Source of the DNA: Rhodococcoides fascians A44A
GTDB lineage: Bacteria; Actinomycetota; Actinomycetes; Mycobacteriales; Mycobacteriaceae
Direction: 5' to 3'
Assembly: GCF_000760735.1 (NCBI RefSeq)
Contig: NZ_JMEX01000008.1
Location: 466,018 to 530,017 of the forward strand
Length of the DNA stretch: 64,000 nucleotides
Shown: positions 18,470 to 27,943 of the stretch, in pieces
How positions within the stretch are numbered: position 1 is the first letter of the stretch
How the letters are laid out: each line of letters opens with the position of its first letter
Program-made: the position numbers and the translations under genes
Notes under the pieces: generated by a model
What the model was told of the DNA's origin: nothing
What the model saw: the letters and a program-made list of their open reading frames with translations, nothing else
Database searches by the model: none

Positions 18470-19615
18470 TCATGCACCGACTGCGCGCTGCGGAACGCCT
18501 GAGTAGTCGCTGAGCGGACGGATGAGCGCATTGGATGCACCCTGCTCGATGATGTGGGCCGTCCAACCGGTGATTCGGCTCATCACGAAGATCGGGGTGA
18601 AGACGTCGATGTCGAAGCCCATCAGGTAGTACGTCGGCCCGGTGGGGAAGTCGAGGTTCGGCTCGATCGAGGTCTCCTCGTTCATCGTGCGTTCGAGTAC
18701 GTCGTACATCCGTACCCATTTGCGGCCGTTCGTTGCTTCGGCCACGTCCTGGAAGGCTGCTCGCATCGTCGGCACCCGGGAGTCGCCGTTCTTGTAGACA
18801 CGGTGCCCGAAGCCCATCACTTTCTCCTTGGCCGCGAGCTTGTCCAGGAGCCACTGCCTCGCCAAGTGCGGTTCGCCGATGTCGAGCATGGCGTGCATGA
18901 CCGCTTCGTTGGCCCCGCCGTGCAACGTTCCCTTCAGTGCGCCTATCGCCGCGGTGACGGCACTGTAGATGTCCGACAGTGTCGAGGTCACGACTCGGGC
19001 TGCGAACGTCGACGCATTGAAGCTGTGCTCCGCGTACAGGATCAGTGACACCTCGAACGCCTCGACGATCTTCGGGTCGGGCACGCTCCCGAAGCACATG
19101 TTCAGGAAGTTCTCGGCGAACCCCAGGTGGGTGTGCGGTGCGATCGGATCGAGGCCGCGTCGACGACGGTGATCCGCGGCGACGATGGTCGGTAGGACGG
19201 CGGTCATCCGAAGCGCCTTGTTCAGGTTCGCCGACGCCGAATTGTCCTCTTCCGCCGGGTCTTCCGCACCCAGATAACTGATCGCGGTGCGCACGACGTC
19301 CATCGGGTGGCAGTTGTCCGGCATCTTCGCCACCAGCGACAACAACGATCGGTCGGCGCGGCGGTGAGCCCGCTCTCGCTGCGAGAACAGCTCGAGTTGC
19401 GGGTTCGTCGGTAGCTCGCCGTTCCACAGCAGGTACGCCACTTCCTCGAAGCTGCAGTGCTCCGCGAGGTCCTGCACGGCGTACCCGCGGTAGGTCAGGG
19501 AGTTGGTCTCCGGGACCACCTTGGAGATGGCCGTCGTGTCGACGACCACTCCGGCCAGGCCTTTGTGGATCGTCTTCGTCTCGGCCAGGGCAGCTCTCGT
19601 TGTCGGATAGGTCAT
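18470..19615 (-). CDS. prpC: 2-methylcitrate synthase
   Basis: The product has 381 residues, the short citrate-synthase type. Active-site regions GTLHGGANEAV, GFGHRVYKNGDSR and the N-terminal KGLAGVVVDTTAIS block are typical of PrpC/methylcitrate synthases, which condense propionyl-CoA with oxaloacetate. Start ATG overlaps the prpB stop by four bases. With PrpB and PrpD it completes the methylcitrate cycle for propionate, odd-chain lipid and sterol carbon. Confidence 0.92.
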   Translation of the reverse strand: MTYPTTRAALAETKTIHKGLAGVVVDTTAISKVVPETNSLTYRGYAVQDLAEHCSFEEVAYLLWNGELPTNPQLELFSQRERAHRRADRSLLSLVAKMPDNCHPMDVVRTAISYLGAEDPAEEDNSASANLNKALRMTAVLPTIVAADHRRRRGLDPIAPHTHLGFAENFLNMCFGSVPDPKIVEAFEVSLILYAEHSFNASTFAARVVTSTLSDIYSAVTAAIGALKGTLHGGANEAVMHAMLDIGEPHLARQWLLDKLAAKEKVMGFGHRVYKNGDSRVPTMRAAFQDVAEATNGRKWVRMYDVLERTMNEETSIEPNLDFPTGPTYYLMGFDIDVFTPIFVMSRITGWTAHIIEQGASNALIRPLSDYSGVPQRAVGA

Positions 19616-20523
19616 CTCGCGTCCCTCGTGTAGGTGAAGATCCCTCGATCGAATCGGTTGTACTGGTCGTACTCGAGCAGTTCGTAGAGGCGGCTGCGGT
19701 GTTGCATGCGGTCCAGGTCGGCGGCTTGTGTTCCGGTGGAGGCGATCTCACGTAGCCCGTTCTCGACGGCGAACATCGCCAGCCGCAGCGTCGTGACCGG
19801 GTAGATGACCGCGTTGTACCCCAGGTCCTGGAGTACGTGTGCCGGTATCAGCTCGGATTTGCCGAATTCGGTCATGTTGGCGAGCAACGGCGTGGTGACG
19901 GCACCGCGGAACGCGGCGAACTCGGCCTCGTCGGCCAATGCTTCGGTGAAGATGAGGTCGGCCCCGGCGTCGGCGTATGCCTTCGCCCGCGTGATCGCGG
20001 CGTCGATTCCCTCGATCGCGCGCGCGTCGGTGCGCGCGCAGATCACGAAGTTCGGGTCGCGCCGCGCGGACACCGCGGCCCGGATGCGCTGCACCATCGT
20101 CTCGGTGTCGACGACGGCTTTGCCGTCCAGGTGGCCACAGCGCTTGGGATTGACCTGGTCCTCGAGGTGGCAGCCGGCGATGCCTGCATCCTCGAGCATC
20201 GTGACGGTGCGTGCGGCGCTCATCGGTTCACCGAAGCCCGTGTCGGCGTCGATCAATACCGGCAGGTCGGTCACGCGTGCGATCTGCTGTCCTCGGCCCG
20301 CGACCTCGCTCAGTGTCGTCAGTCCGATGTCGGGCAGTCCGAGGTCCGCGGACAGCACTGCACCGGAGACGTACACACCCTCGAACCCGATTTCCTGCAC
20401 CAGTTTCGCGACGAGAGGCGAGAAGGCACCGGGCAACCGCTGGATCGTGCCCGAGGCGAGACCGGCGCGAAACGCCGCCCGCTTGTCCGACGCCGACGTC
20501 GATGCGGCAATGAGGCCGGTCAT
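19612..20523 (-). CDS. prpB: 2-methylisocitrate lyase
   Basis: The product has 303 residues, the size of PrpB and well short of isocitrate lyase. The catalytic motif KRCGH is at residues 127-131, preceded by [17 protein letters not shown] near 92 binds the metal. It cleaves 2-methylisocitrate into pyruvate and succinate. In many mycobacteria this step is done by Icl1, so a dedicated PrpB is notable for comparison with M. tuberculosis. It overlaps both neighbours by four bases. Confidence 0.93.
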   Translation of the reverse strand: MTGLIAASTSASDKRAAFRAGLASGTIQRLPGAFSPLVAKLVQEIGFEGVYVSGAVLSADLGLPDIGLTTLSEVAGRGQQIARVTDLPVLIDADTGFGEPMSAARTVTMLEDAGIAGCHLEDQVNPKRCGHLDGKAVVDTETMVQRIRAAVSARRDPNFVICARTDARAIEGIDAAITRAKAYADAGADLIFTEALADEAEFAAFRGAVTTPLLANMTEFGKSELIPAHVLQDLGYNAVIYPVTTLRLAMFAVENGLREIASTGTQAADLDRMQHRSRLYELLEYDQYNRFDRGIFTYTRDAR

Positions 20524-22025
20524 CGGAAGATGCCCTTCGGGGTCTTCGGCGCCCGGGCCAGCACGTCGCCGCCGACCGTGAACGTGAGTCGGTCGAGCTC
20601 CCCGGCCGCCAGCGTCGGCGCGTTCTGCGCAGCGGTGAGGAAGCGGTCCTGCTCGTCGGGAGACACGATCCCGTCGGCGAGTGTCCTGAACTTGTCGATG
20701 TACTGCTCACGGGCGAACGGCCGGGCGCCCAGCGGATGGGCGTCGGCGACCGCGAGTTCGTCGACGATGACGGTCCCGTCCTTCAGCGTGATCTCGGCAC
20801 GAGCGCCGAAAGCCTTCTCGTCCGGGTCGGTCGAGTGGTACCGGCGGGTCCACTCCGGATCCTCCGCCGTCGAGATCTTGTTCCACAGTTCGATGGTCGC
20901 CGGTCGCTGCGCACGCTCGGGAGCGTAGGACCGCTCGTGGTGCCACTCGCCGTCTTCGAGCGCCACGGCGAAGATGTACATCACCGAGTGGTCGAGCGTC
21001 TCCCGGGATGCTGTGGGATCGAACTTCTGCGGATCGTTCGACCCGGTGCCGATGACGTAGTGCGTGTGGTGGCTGGTGTGCAGCACGATCGTCTCGATCC
21101 GGTCGAGATCGTCGATGCGGGAGCGCATTCGGCGGGCCAGGTCGATCGGCGCCTGACTCTGGTACTCGGCCGAGTGCTCCTTGGTGTAGCTGTCGAGAAT
21201 TGCGCGCTTGGCTTCGCCAGGTCCGGGCAACGGCACCTGGTATTCGGCGTCGGGTCCACCGAGAAGCCATGCGATGACGCCGTCCTCGCCCTCCCAGATC
21301 GGCGACGGTGCCCCCTCGCCGCGCAGCGCCCGGTCGACGGCTTCGACGGCGACCTTTCCGGCCAGAGCCGGCGCGTACGCCTTCCAACTCGAGATTGCGC
21401 CCTTGCGTGACTGACGGGTGGCGGTCGTGGTGTGCAGTGCCTGGCCGACGGCTTGGTAGATGGTCTCGGTGTCGAGTCCGAGGAGCGTTCCGATACCCGC
21501 TGCTGCCGACGGACCGAGGTGGGCGACGTGATCGATCTTGTGTTCGTGCAACGAGATCGCTCGTACGAGGTCGATCTGGATCTCGTAGCCGGTGGCGAGT
21601 CCGCGGATCAGGTCTCGGCCGGAGCACCCGGAATGCTGGGCGACGGCGAGGATCGGCGGAATGTTGTCGCCGGGGTGCGAGTACTCCGCCGCGAGGAACG
21701 TGTCGTGGAAGTCGAGTTCACGCACGGCGACGCCGTTGGCCCAGGCCGCCCACTCCGGTGAGAACGTGCCGGGTACGCCGAACACGGTTGCACCGGGGCT
21801 GTACGGATGCGCCTGCGCTTGGGTGCGCGCACTCGTGACCGGTCGACGCACCAGGGAGGCCGCGGCCACCGACGCGTTGTCGATGATGCGGTTCACGATC
21901 ATGTCGGCCGTGTCCTCGGGTACCGGGACGGCATCGGCCGCCACCTCCGCGACTTTCCACGCCAGGTGCTCGGACCGGGGGAAGTCCTCGGCGGATCGAC
22001 GGGTACGTACCAGATGGGTCTTCAC
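20520..22025 (-). CDS. prpD: 2-methylcitrate dehydratase
   Basis: The product has 501 residues from GTG 22025, preceded by AGAGGA; an in-frame TTG at 22067 is less likely because it falls in a regulator-type box (22059-22070). MmgE/PrpD family features include the segment [43 protein letters not shown] and [13 protein letters not shown]. It dehydrates 2-methylcitrate to methylaconitate. It is the first gene of the prpDBC operon and divergent from prpR. Confidence 0.92.
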   Translation of the reverse strand: MKTHLVRTRRSAEDFPRSEHLAWKVAEVAADAVPVPEDTADMIVNRIIDNASVAAASLVRRPVTSARTQAQAHPYSPGATVFGVPGTFSPEWAAWANGVAVRELDFHDTFLAAEYSHPGDNIPPILAVAQHSGCSGRDLIRGLATGYEIQIDLVRAISLHEHKIDHVAHLGPSAAAGIGTLLGLDTETIYQAVGQALHTTTATRQSRKGAISSWKAYAPALAGKVAVEAVDRALRGEGAPSPIWEGEDGVIAWLLGGPDAEYQVPLPGPGEAKRAILDSYTKEHSAEYQSQAPIDLARRMRSRIDDLDRIETIVLHTSHHTHYVIGTGSNDPQKFDPTASRETLDHSVMYIFAVALEDGEWHHERSYAPERAQRPATIELWNKISTAEDPEWTRRYHSTDPDEKAFGARAEITLKDGTVIVDELAVADAHPLGARPFAREQYIDKFRTLADGIVSPDEQDRFLTAAQNAPTLAAGELDRLTFTVGGDVLARAPKTPKGIFR

Positions 22026-22058
22026 TGACTGGTCCTCTTCTGCTGTGCGGTCACGCTT

Positions 22059-22070
22059 CTTTTGCAAACG
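22059..22070. promoter_or_regulatory. RamB/PrpR-type box close to prpD start
   Basis: CTTTTGCAAACG resembles the half-site TTTGCAAA of RamB operators. It lies about 35 bases before the prpD start, where a bound protein could block or guide polymerase. Confidence 0.4.
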
Positions 22071-22130
22071 TACGCACCTGGCCTCACCTGCGAAAGGTGT
22101 GGCCCGTGCCTATTTTTGCGATGCGCAGGG

Positions 22131-22155
22131 TGCAAATTTGCGAATGTTGCGAATG
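22131..22155. promoter_or_regulatory. PrpR operator candidate in the prpD-prpR intergenic region
   Basis: The segment holds a perfect 10-bp palindrome GCAAATTTGC (22132-22141) overlapping two adjacent TTGCGAATG repeats (22138-22146 and 22147-22155). The core AAATTTGCGAA matches the aceA box. It sits between the divergent promoters, about 110 bases before prpD and 40 before prpR. Confidence 0.6.
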
Positions 22156-22191
22156 CCCGTCGGATACTCTCTCCAGCACGAGGAGGTCGCA

Positions 22192-23646
22192 GTGCAGAAG
22201 ATCTACGCCGGCAGTCGCCTGCGACGGTTGCGCGCCGACCGCGGGTTGACTCAGCTCGCCCTGGCCAAGACGCTCGAGCTGTCGCCGAGTTATCTGAATC
22301 AGCTCGAGAACGATCAGCGTCCGCTCACCGTGCCGGTCCTGCTGCGCCTGAACAGCACGTTCGACCTGGATCCCACGTTCTTCGCCACCGACACCGACGC
22401 CAGGTTGGTCGCCGATCTGCACGACGTGCTCGCCGAGACCTCGGACGACGGTGAAGTCTCCATGTCGGAAGTGCAGGAGTTGGTGTCGCGGATGCCGGAC
22501 ATCGGCCGCACACTCGTCGGTCTGCATCGGCGTTTGCACGCCACGACGGATCGATTGGAACGTCTCACCGCGGGTGTCGACGGCCGGGGCACCGATCTGC
22601 CCGTCGACGGTTCGCCGATGCCCTACGAGGAGGTGCGCGATTTCTTCTACGATCGGCGCAATCACATACCGGATCTGGACCTCGCGGCCGAGGAATTGTT
22701 CGCACGCGAGGGCTTGACCATCGGTGCTCTCGATCTACAGCTGGCCCGTGTCATCGAGGCGAACTACGGCGTCACCGTCGACATCGAGGACGACGGCGAT
22801 GGACGGCTGGGCCCCAAGGGACGGCTGGGACCCAAAGAACAGCTGGGCCCCAAGCGCATCTACTCGCAGGGAAGGCTCACTCTCGCCAGGCGATTGACCG
22901 CGGGCCAGCGGGCGTACCAGATCGCCACTCAACTGGCGTTTCTGTCGCAGGCCACGATGATCGATGCTCTCGTCGACGCCGATTCGTCGTTGAGCGCACC
23001 CGCACGCGAGCTCGCCCGAGTGGGTCTCGCCCATTACTTCGCAGGTGCGCTCCTGCTCCCCTACGAGACTTTTCTGGACGCGGCGGAGTCGGTGCGCTAC
23101 GACATCGAGTTGCTGTCGCTGACGTTCGAAGTGGGATTCGAGACCGTCTGCCATCGACTCTCGACTCTGCAACGACGCGGCGCCAAAGGCGTCCCGTTCT
23201 TCTTCGTCCGCACCGATCGCGCCGGGAACATCTCGAAGCGCCAGTCCGCTACCGCATTTCACTTCTCCCGGGTCGGCGGAAGCTGCCCGCTGTGGGTGAT
23301 TCACGACGCCTTCGCGGCGTCCGGAAGAATTCTCACCCAGGTCGCGACGATGCCCGACGACCGCAGTTATCTGTGGATCGCCCGCACCACCGAGAGCGGT
23401 GGGCTCGGGTTTCGCTCACCCCGCAAGCACTTCGCCATCGGGCTCGGCTGCGACATCGCGTACGCGAGCCGAGTCGTCTACGCGGACGGGTTGCCGCTGG
23501 ACTCCGGCGCCGCCGCGGTGCCCATCGGCCCGGGATGCAAGGTGTGCGAACGCACCTCGTGCGCGCAGCGGGCATTCCCACAGCTGGGGCGGCAGGTCCA
23601 CGTCGACGAGAACGTCGACACCGACCTGCCGTACCCCTACACGTGA
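22192..23646 (+). CDS. prpR: PrpR: methylcitrate-cycle regulator (XRE + DUF955 + ScfRs domain)
   Basis: The product has 484 residues from GTG 22192, with GAGGAGG just before it; a much longer open frame upstream is not supported. The plan equals RamB: XRE helix-turn-helix at 5-60, central DUF955 domain, C-terminal domain with SKRQSATAFHFS and the Cys motif GCKVCERTSC. In M. tuberculosis PrpR activates prpDC and binds short-chain acyl-CoA (and an iron-sulfur cluster in some reports). An in-frame 18-bp triple repeat at 22801-22854 (LGPK units) inserts a flexible loop near residue 205-222 not seen in RamB here. Confidence 0.9.
   Translation: MQKIYAGSRLRRLRADRGLTQLALAKTLELSPSYLNQLENDQRPLTVPVLLRLNSTFDLDPTFFATDTDARLVADLHDVLAETSDDGEVSMSEVQELVSRMPDIGRTLVGLHRRLHATTDRLERLTAGVDGRGTDLPVDGSPMPYEEVRDFFYDRRNHIPDLDLAAEELFAREGLTIGALDLQLARVIEANYGVTVDIEDDGDGRLGPKGRLGPKEQLGPKRIYSQGRLTLARRLTAGQRAYQIATQLAFLSQATMIDALVDADSSLSAPARELARVGLAHYFAGALLLPYETFLDAAESVRYDIELLSLTFEVGFETVCHRLSTLQRRGAKGVPFFFVRTDRAGNISKRQSATAFHFSRVGGSCPLWVIHDAFAASGRILTQVATMPDDRSYLWIARTTESGGLGFRSPRKHFAIGLGCDIAYASRVVYADGLPLDSGAAAVPIGPGCKVCERTSCAQRAFPQLGRQVHVDENVDTDLPYPYT
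22801..22854 (+). repeat. In-frame 18-bp triplicate inside prpR
   Basis: Three units (22801, 22819, 22837) encode GRLGPK, GRLGPK and EQLGPK, a Lys/Gly/Pro insertion in the DUF955-to-C-terminal linker area. Length variation by slippage would keep the frame. Confidence 0.85.
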
Positions 23647-23652
23647 TACGTC

Positions 23653-24594
23653 TCAGTTCGGCTGCGAGAGAATGCGTTCGATGTCGTCGAGGACTGCTTG
23701 TCCGCCCTTCGGTCCGACGCCGGTGATCCAGTAGGACTGATCGACGGCCTGCGGGTTCGGCAGTGCTCCTGGGTTCGCCGTGATCGCGGCGGGGATCGCC
23801 GCCGGGTCGGACGGATCGGTCGCGGTGACGACGATGACGTCGGCGCGCGCCTCGGTGACGAGTTCGGGAGACAGGTCGACGGAGATCTCGTCGGCCCATT
23901 CCGGCCGCGGCGGTGTGGTGAAGCCTGCGCATTCCAGCGTGCTGCCGGCGAAGGACAGCGGACCGTACAGCGTGAGCACGTCGTCCCGAGGCCGGATCAG
24001 TTGCGCGGTGCGACCTTCGGTGTCGAATCGAGTTGCGATGTCGGAGCAGCGGTCTCGATATTCGCCGAGCAGGGCCTGCGCGTCGTCCTCCCTGCCCAGC
24101 GTACGACCGACGAAGTCGACGTTGTCCTGCCACGGATCGGACTGCGAGGCCATGAACACCGTCGGTGCGATGGCCGCGAGTTGGTCGTAGTACTCGGCAT
24201 GCCTCGTCTCGGTCCCGAGGATGAGATCCGGCTTCAACGCAGCGATGGATTCGATCCTCGGCTCGGCGACGGTCCCGACCGTCGCGATCGACGCGGCCTC
24301 GTCGCCCAGATACGCCGGGACACCGGTCGCTTCGCTGAGAACAGCGGTGCCGACCGGGACGACACCGAGAGCGACGGACGTATCCAACTCGACCGGCTCG
24401 AGCGTCACGATGCGCATCGGACTGTCCGGAACCTCGACGTTGCCGCGAACGGTCTCGACGGTCCGCTTGCCCTGTTCGTCGGCGCTGCCGTCGGACTCGC
24501 TCGCCGATCCTCCGCCGCCCGACGAGCACGCCACGAGACCGAAAGCCAGTATTCCGACCGCTACCGCCACGCCGCGGTGATCAGACCTCGACAT
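23653..24594 (-). CDS. Iron-siderophore-type ABC substrate-binding lipoprotein (FecB/FhuD class)
   Basis: The product has 313 residues. Signal peptide with lipobox LVACSS near residue 23, a Gly/Ser-rich linker, then a class III binding-protein fold: RIVTLEPVELDTSVALGVVPVG and ALKPDLILGTETR are typical of siderophore or haem binders. It would hand ferric siderophore to a permease not encoded here. An iron-box-like sequence lies 38 bases upstream, supporting iron-dependent repression. No ATPase or permease adjoins it, so it is an orphan binding protein. Confidence 0.82.
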   Translation of the reverse strand: MSRSDHRGVAVAVGILAFGLVACSSGGGGSASESDGSADEQGKRTVETVRGNVEVPDSPMRIVTLEPVELDTSVALGVVPVGTAVLSEATGVPAYLGDEAASIATVGTVAEPRIESIAALKPDLILGTETRHAEYYDQLAAIAPTVFMASQSDPWQDNVDFVGRTLGREDDAQALLGEYRDRCSDIATRFDTEGRTAQLIRPRDDVLTLYGPLSFAGSTLECAGFTTPPRPEWADEISVDLSPELVTEARADVIVVTATDPSDPAAIPAAITANPGALPNPQAVDQSYWITGVGPKGGQAVLDDIERILSQPN

Positions 24595-24631
24595 CGTGCA
24601 TTCCTCCGTACCTCGATGAGTGAAAGTTCAA

Positions 24632-24650
24632 TGAAGGTTAGCCTGTCTTG
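24632..24650. promoter_or_regulatory. IdeR/DtxR iron-box candidate
   Basis: TGAAGGTTAGCCTGTCTTG shares the core AGGTTAGCCT with the 19-bp IdeR consensus and has a degenerate right arm. It lies between the divergent siderophore-binding protein and M48 genes. Confidence 0.6.
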
Positions 24651-24726
24651 CGTCGCCGATGGGCAGACCGTGCAGCCCGTTTTACTGATACTTTGGACTG
24701 CGAATCTTCGACGCTGGGAGAACCGC

Positions 24727-25776
24727 TTGACTGCCGCACCGGACCGCACCCGTATCGAGTTTCCGGACATCAGCTCGCGAGCATGGGAACACCCCTCGGA
24801 CAGAGCCGCGCTCGTGACCCTGCGCAGCTTGAAGGGTTTCGACACCGTGCTCCGCACCCTTTCCGGGCTGCTCAGGGAACGCCAGCACCGGCTGATGTAC
24901 CTCGCCACAGCCGTACGCGTCGACGACAAGCAGTTCAAGGACCTGAACGATCTTCGCTCCGACTGCGTGAGCATTCTCGGCGCGGATCAGACGCCCGAGC
25001 TGTTCGTCATGCAGTCACCCGTGGTCAACGCGTTCACGATCGGAATGGACCGCCCGTTCATCGTCGTGACCACCGGCCTGCTGGACATCATGACGTACGA
25101 GGAACAGAGATTCGTCGTCGGTCACGAGCTGGGGCACGCACTGTCCGGGCACGCGGTCTACCGGACCGTTCTGATGCACCTCATGCGACTCGCCGGAACC
25201 ATCGGCTGGGTACCCGTCGGCGGCTGGGCACTGCGGGCGATCATCGCAGGCTTGATGGAATGGCAACGCAAATCCGAACTTTCGGGTGACCGCGCCGGTC
25301 TGCTGTGCGGCCAGGACGTCCACACCGCCATCCGCGTGCAACTCAAGCTGGCAGGCGGTGCCCGCATCAGCGAAATCGACGTCGACGCGTTCCTCGCGCA
25401 GGCCGCCGAGTACGAGTCCAGCGGCGACCTACGCGACGGCGTCCTCAAACTCCTCAACATCGAACTGCTGTCCCACCCGTTCTCGGTACTACGCGCAGCG
25501 GAGCTGAAGAAGTGGGTGGACAGCGGGGAGTATGCCGCCGTGCTCCGCGGCGAGTACCCGCTGAAATCTCAGGACCACCGAGCCAAGGCGTCGGAGGAAT
25601 TCAAGAACGCCGCCAGAACCTACAAGCAGAACTTCGACGAGTCGGAAGACCCCTTGATCAAGACGATCCGGGATCTCGGCGGCGGTTTCACCGGTGCCGT
25701 CGACGCCGTCGGAAACGGAATCGGCGACGTGGCGTCGGACATCAAGGAACGCTTCGACCATTGGCGGAAGTCCTGA
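24727..25776 (+). CDS. M48-family zinc metallopeptidase (HtpX/Ste24-like)
   Basis: The product has 349 residues from TTG 24727, chosen because GGGAGA lies seven bases before it and it removes a long unsupported N-terminus. HELGH at residues 133-137 holds two zinc His and the catalytic Glu; SELSGDRAG at about 183-190 supplies the third ligand (Glu184). One or two hydrophobic segments near 145-175 may anchor it in the membrane. The C-terminal third is charged and shows no known domain. Such peptidases degrade damaged membrane proteins; substrate unknown. Confidence 0.8.
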   Translation: MTAAPDRTRIEFPDISSRAWEHPSDRAALVTLRSLKGFDTVLRTLSGLLRERQHRLMYLATAVRVDDKQFKDLNDLRSDCVSILGADQTPELFVMQSPVVNAFTIGMDRPFIVVTTGLLDIMTYEEQRFVVGHELGHALSGHAVYRTVLMHLMRLAGTIGWVPVGGWALRAIIAGLMEWQRKSELSGDRAGLLCGQDVHTAIRVQLKLAGGARISEIDVDAFLAQAAEYESSGDLRDGVLKLLNIELLSHPFSVLRAAELKKWVDSGEYAAVLRGEYPLKSQDHRAKASEEFKNAARTYKQNFDESEDPLIKTIRDLGGGFTGAVDAVGNGIGDVASDIKERFDHWRKS

Positions 25777-25842
25777 CTCGTTCCACGCCGACGACTCGCG
25801 TTACCTGGTGCGGGGTGGGGGTCGGGCGGTAGCGTCGGTCCG

Positions 25843-26391
25843 GTGACGACACCCCGCCTCTCCACACCTCGAATTCCGACAGGCACGTTCAAGGAGCTGG
25901 GCCCGATCAACTGGGCGTTGTGTCGGATTCTCTCCAAAGTCGCAGGCACACCCGACGCTCACCTGTTCAGCACCCTCGGCCGCAACAAAGGCCTGTTCCG
26001 GGGATGGCTGTTCTTCAGCGGGCGCTTGATGCCGGGTGGCCGCATCTCCAAGAAGGAGACCGAACTGGTCATCAACCGCGTCGCTCACCTGCGGGACTGC
26101 GGCTACGAGATGGACCACCACAGCCGCATCGGACGCCGATTCGGTGTGACGAAAGAGCTTCTCGCACAGGTGAAAGAGGGGCCGGAGTCCCCGGGATTGA
26201 CTCCTCGGTACCGAACCATCCTGACGGCAACCGACGAACTCCTGAAGACCAAGAACCTGTCCGACCCGACCTGGACCCTTCTGGCCCAGGAATTCGACGA
26301 ACGCCAACTCATCGAATTCCTGTTGCTCGTAAGCCAATACGACGGCTTGGCCACCACTATCGGCACCCTTCGCATCGAGCGCGATTTCTGA
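25843..26391 (+). CDS. Carboxymuconolactone decarboxylase / AhpD-like protein
   Basis: The product has 182 residues with a GTG start. The all-helical CMD fold is seen in KKETELVINRVAHLRDCGYEMDHH; the classical AhpD CxxC is reduced to a single Cys followed by EMDHH, so thiol-peroxidase activity is doubtful while the His may act as base. It lies 66 bases after the M48 gene, possibly in one transcript, and ends at a two-way terminator. Confidence 0.75.
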   Translation: MTTPRLSTPRIPTGTFKELGPINWALCRILSKVAGTPDAHLFSTLGRNKGLFRGWLFFSGRLMPGGRISKKETELVINRVAHLRDCGYEMDHHSRIGRRFGVTKELLAQVKEGPESPGLTPRYRTILTATDELLKTKNLSDPTWTLLAQEFDERQLIEFLLLVSQYDGLATTIGTLRIERDF

Positions 26392-26425
26392 GCCTTCGTC
26401 CGAGGAGCTCCGACCGAAGAAACGA

Positions 26426-26463
26426 GAACATCCGCCCACGGCCGAGGCTGTGGGCGGATGTTC
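26426..26463. terminator. Bidirectional hairpin terminator
   Basis: A 14-bp stem (GAACATCCGCCCAC and its complement) with a 10-base loop lies between the convergent AhpD-like gene and lpdA. Confidence 0.85.
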
Positions 26464-26478
26464 TTCGGTGAAGCTGGA

Positions 26479-27894
26479 TCAGAAGTTGATCATGTGCCCG
26501 GCGAGGCCGTGGATGGCTTCCTGCAGCGCTTCCGACAGGGTCGGGTGCGTGTGCACGTTGCGAGCCAACTCGTTGACCGTCAGGTCCCACTTCTGCGCGA
26601 GCGTCAGTTCCGGCAGCAGCTCGGAAACGTCGGGGCCGATGAGGTGGCCACCGAGCAGTTCGCCGTGCTCGGTGTCGGCGATGAGCTTGACGAAGCCGGT
26701 GGCGTCGCCGAGACCGTGTGCCTTGCCGTTGGCTGCGAACGGGAAGTTCGCGACCTTGATGTCCGAGCCACGAGCCTGAGCCTCTTCGCGGGCCTGGTCT
26801 TCGGTGAGACCGAAGCTGGCGACCTGAGGCTGGCAGAACGTCGCGCGCGGCATCATGCGGTAATCGTCGATCGGGAGTGTCTCGGCACCACCGATCGTCT
26901 CCGCAGCGACGACAGCCTGAGCCTCGGCGACGTGCGCGAGCTGCAGCTTCGCGGTCACGTCGCCGATGGCGTAGATGTGCGGGACGTTGGTCTGCATCGT
27001 GTTGGTGATGCCGATGGCGCCGCGGTCGGTGAGCTCGACGCCGGTCTTCTCGAGGCCGAAGCCTTCGACGCGGGGTGCGAACCCGACGGACTGCATGACC
27101 TTGTCGACGGTGAAGGTTTCGCTCTCACCGGACTTGTTGTGCTTGATCTCGACGGTGACCTTGGAGCCGTCGTCGTCGATGCTCTGCACGCCTGCGCCGG
27201 TGATGACCTTGACGCCCAGCTTCTTGTACTGCTTCTCGATTTCCTTCGAGACGTCCTTGTCCTCGTTCGGCAGCGCGCGATCGAGGTACTCGACGATGGT
27301 GACGTCGACACCGTAGTTCTTGAGGACGTAGCCGAACTCCATGCCGATGGCGCCCGCGCCGACGATGAGGATCGAGCCCGGGAGCTCCTTCGTCATGATC
27401 TGCTCTTCGTACGTCACGACGTTCTTGCTCAGCTCGGTACCGGGCAGCAACTTGGTGGTGCTGCCGGTCGAGATGATGGCGTTGTCGAACGTGATGGTCT
27501 CGGTGCCGCCCTTGGTGAGCTCGACCTCGATGGTGTTGGCGTCGGTGAACGTGCCCTTGCCGTCGTACTCGGGGATCTTGTTCTTCTTCATCAAGAAGTG
27601 GATTCCCTTGACGCGGCCCTCGGCAACCTTGCGGCTGCGATCGAACGCTGCGCCGAAGTCGAAGGACGCTTCACCGGAGATGCCGAACAGCTTCGCCTCT
27701 TTGGTGAAGAGGTGCGCCAGCTCGGCGTTGCGGAGAAGAGCCTTCGAGGGGATGCAGCCGACGTTCAGGCAGACACCGCCCCAGTACTTCTGCTCGATGA
27801 TGGCAGTGCTCAGTCCGAGTTGTGCCGCGCGGATAGCAGCGACGTACCCACCGGGACCGGCTCCGAGGACAACGACGTCATAGTGTGAGGTCAC
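26479..27894 (-). CDS. lpdA: Dihydrolipoyl dehydrogenase
   Basis: The product has 471 residues. FAD motif [10 protein letters not shown] at 11-20, redox cysteines at 42 and 47 ([12 protein letters not shown]), NAD motif [11 protein letters not shown], and C-terminal HTHPTLSEA with the catalytic His-Glu. It reoxidises lipoamide in pyruvate and 2-oxoglutarate dehydrogenase, and in mycobacteria also in the peroxynitrite reductase system with AhpD and AhpC. The M. tuberculosis orthologue lpdC (Rv0462) lies near ramB and icl1, matching this window at larger spacing. Confidence 0.96.
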   Translation of the reverse strand: MTSHYDVVVLGAGPGGYVAAIRAAQLGLSTAIIEQKYWGGVCLNVGCIPSKALLRNAELAHLFTKEAKLFGISGEASFDFGAAFDRSRKVAEGRVKGIHFLMKKNKIPEYDGKGTFTDANTIEVELTKGGTETITFDNAIISTGSTTKLLPGTELSKNVVTYEEQIMTKELPGSILIVGAGAIGMEFGYVLKNYGVDVTIVEYLDRALPNEDKDVSKEIEKQYKKLGVKVITGAGVQSIDDDGSKVTVEIKHNKSGESETFTVDKVMQSVGFAPRVEGFGLEKTGVELTDRGAIGITNTMQTNVPHIYAIGDVTAKLQLAHVAEAQAVVAAETIGGAETLPIDDYRMMPRATFCQPQVASFGLTEDQAREEAQARGSDIKVANFPFAANGKAHGLGDATGFVKLIADTEHGELLGGHLIGPDVSELLPELTLAQKWDLTVNELARNVHTHPTLSEALQEAIHGLAGHMINF

Positions 27895-27943
27895 GATTCC
27901 CCAGGATAGTCCCGTCGTGTATCACTGTCTCCAGACGGTCCGG

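Noticed and set aside
21592..22191. 200-residue N-terminal extension of PrpR
   Set aside because: It overlaps prpD on the other strand and the divergent promoter region; GTG 22192 with GAGGAGG matches the start of RamB-like proteins.
26458..27888. 476-codon plus-strand frame over lpdA
   Set aside because: Antisense shadow of dihydrolipoyl dehydrogenase, Asp/Val/Leu-rich composition typical of such shadows.
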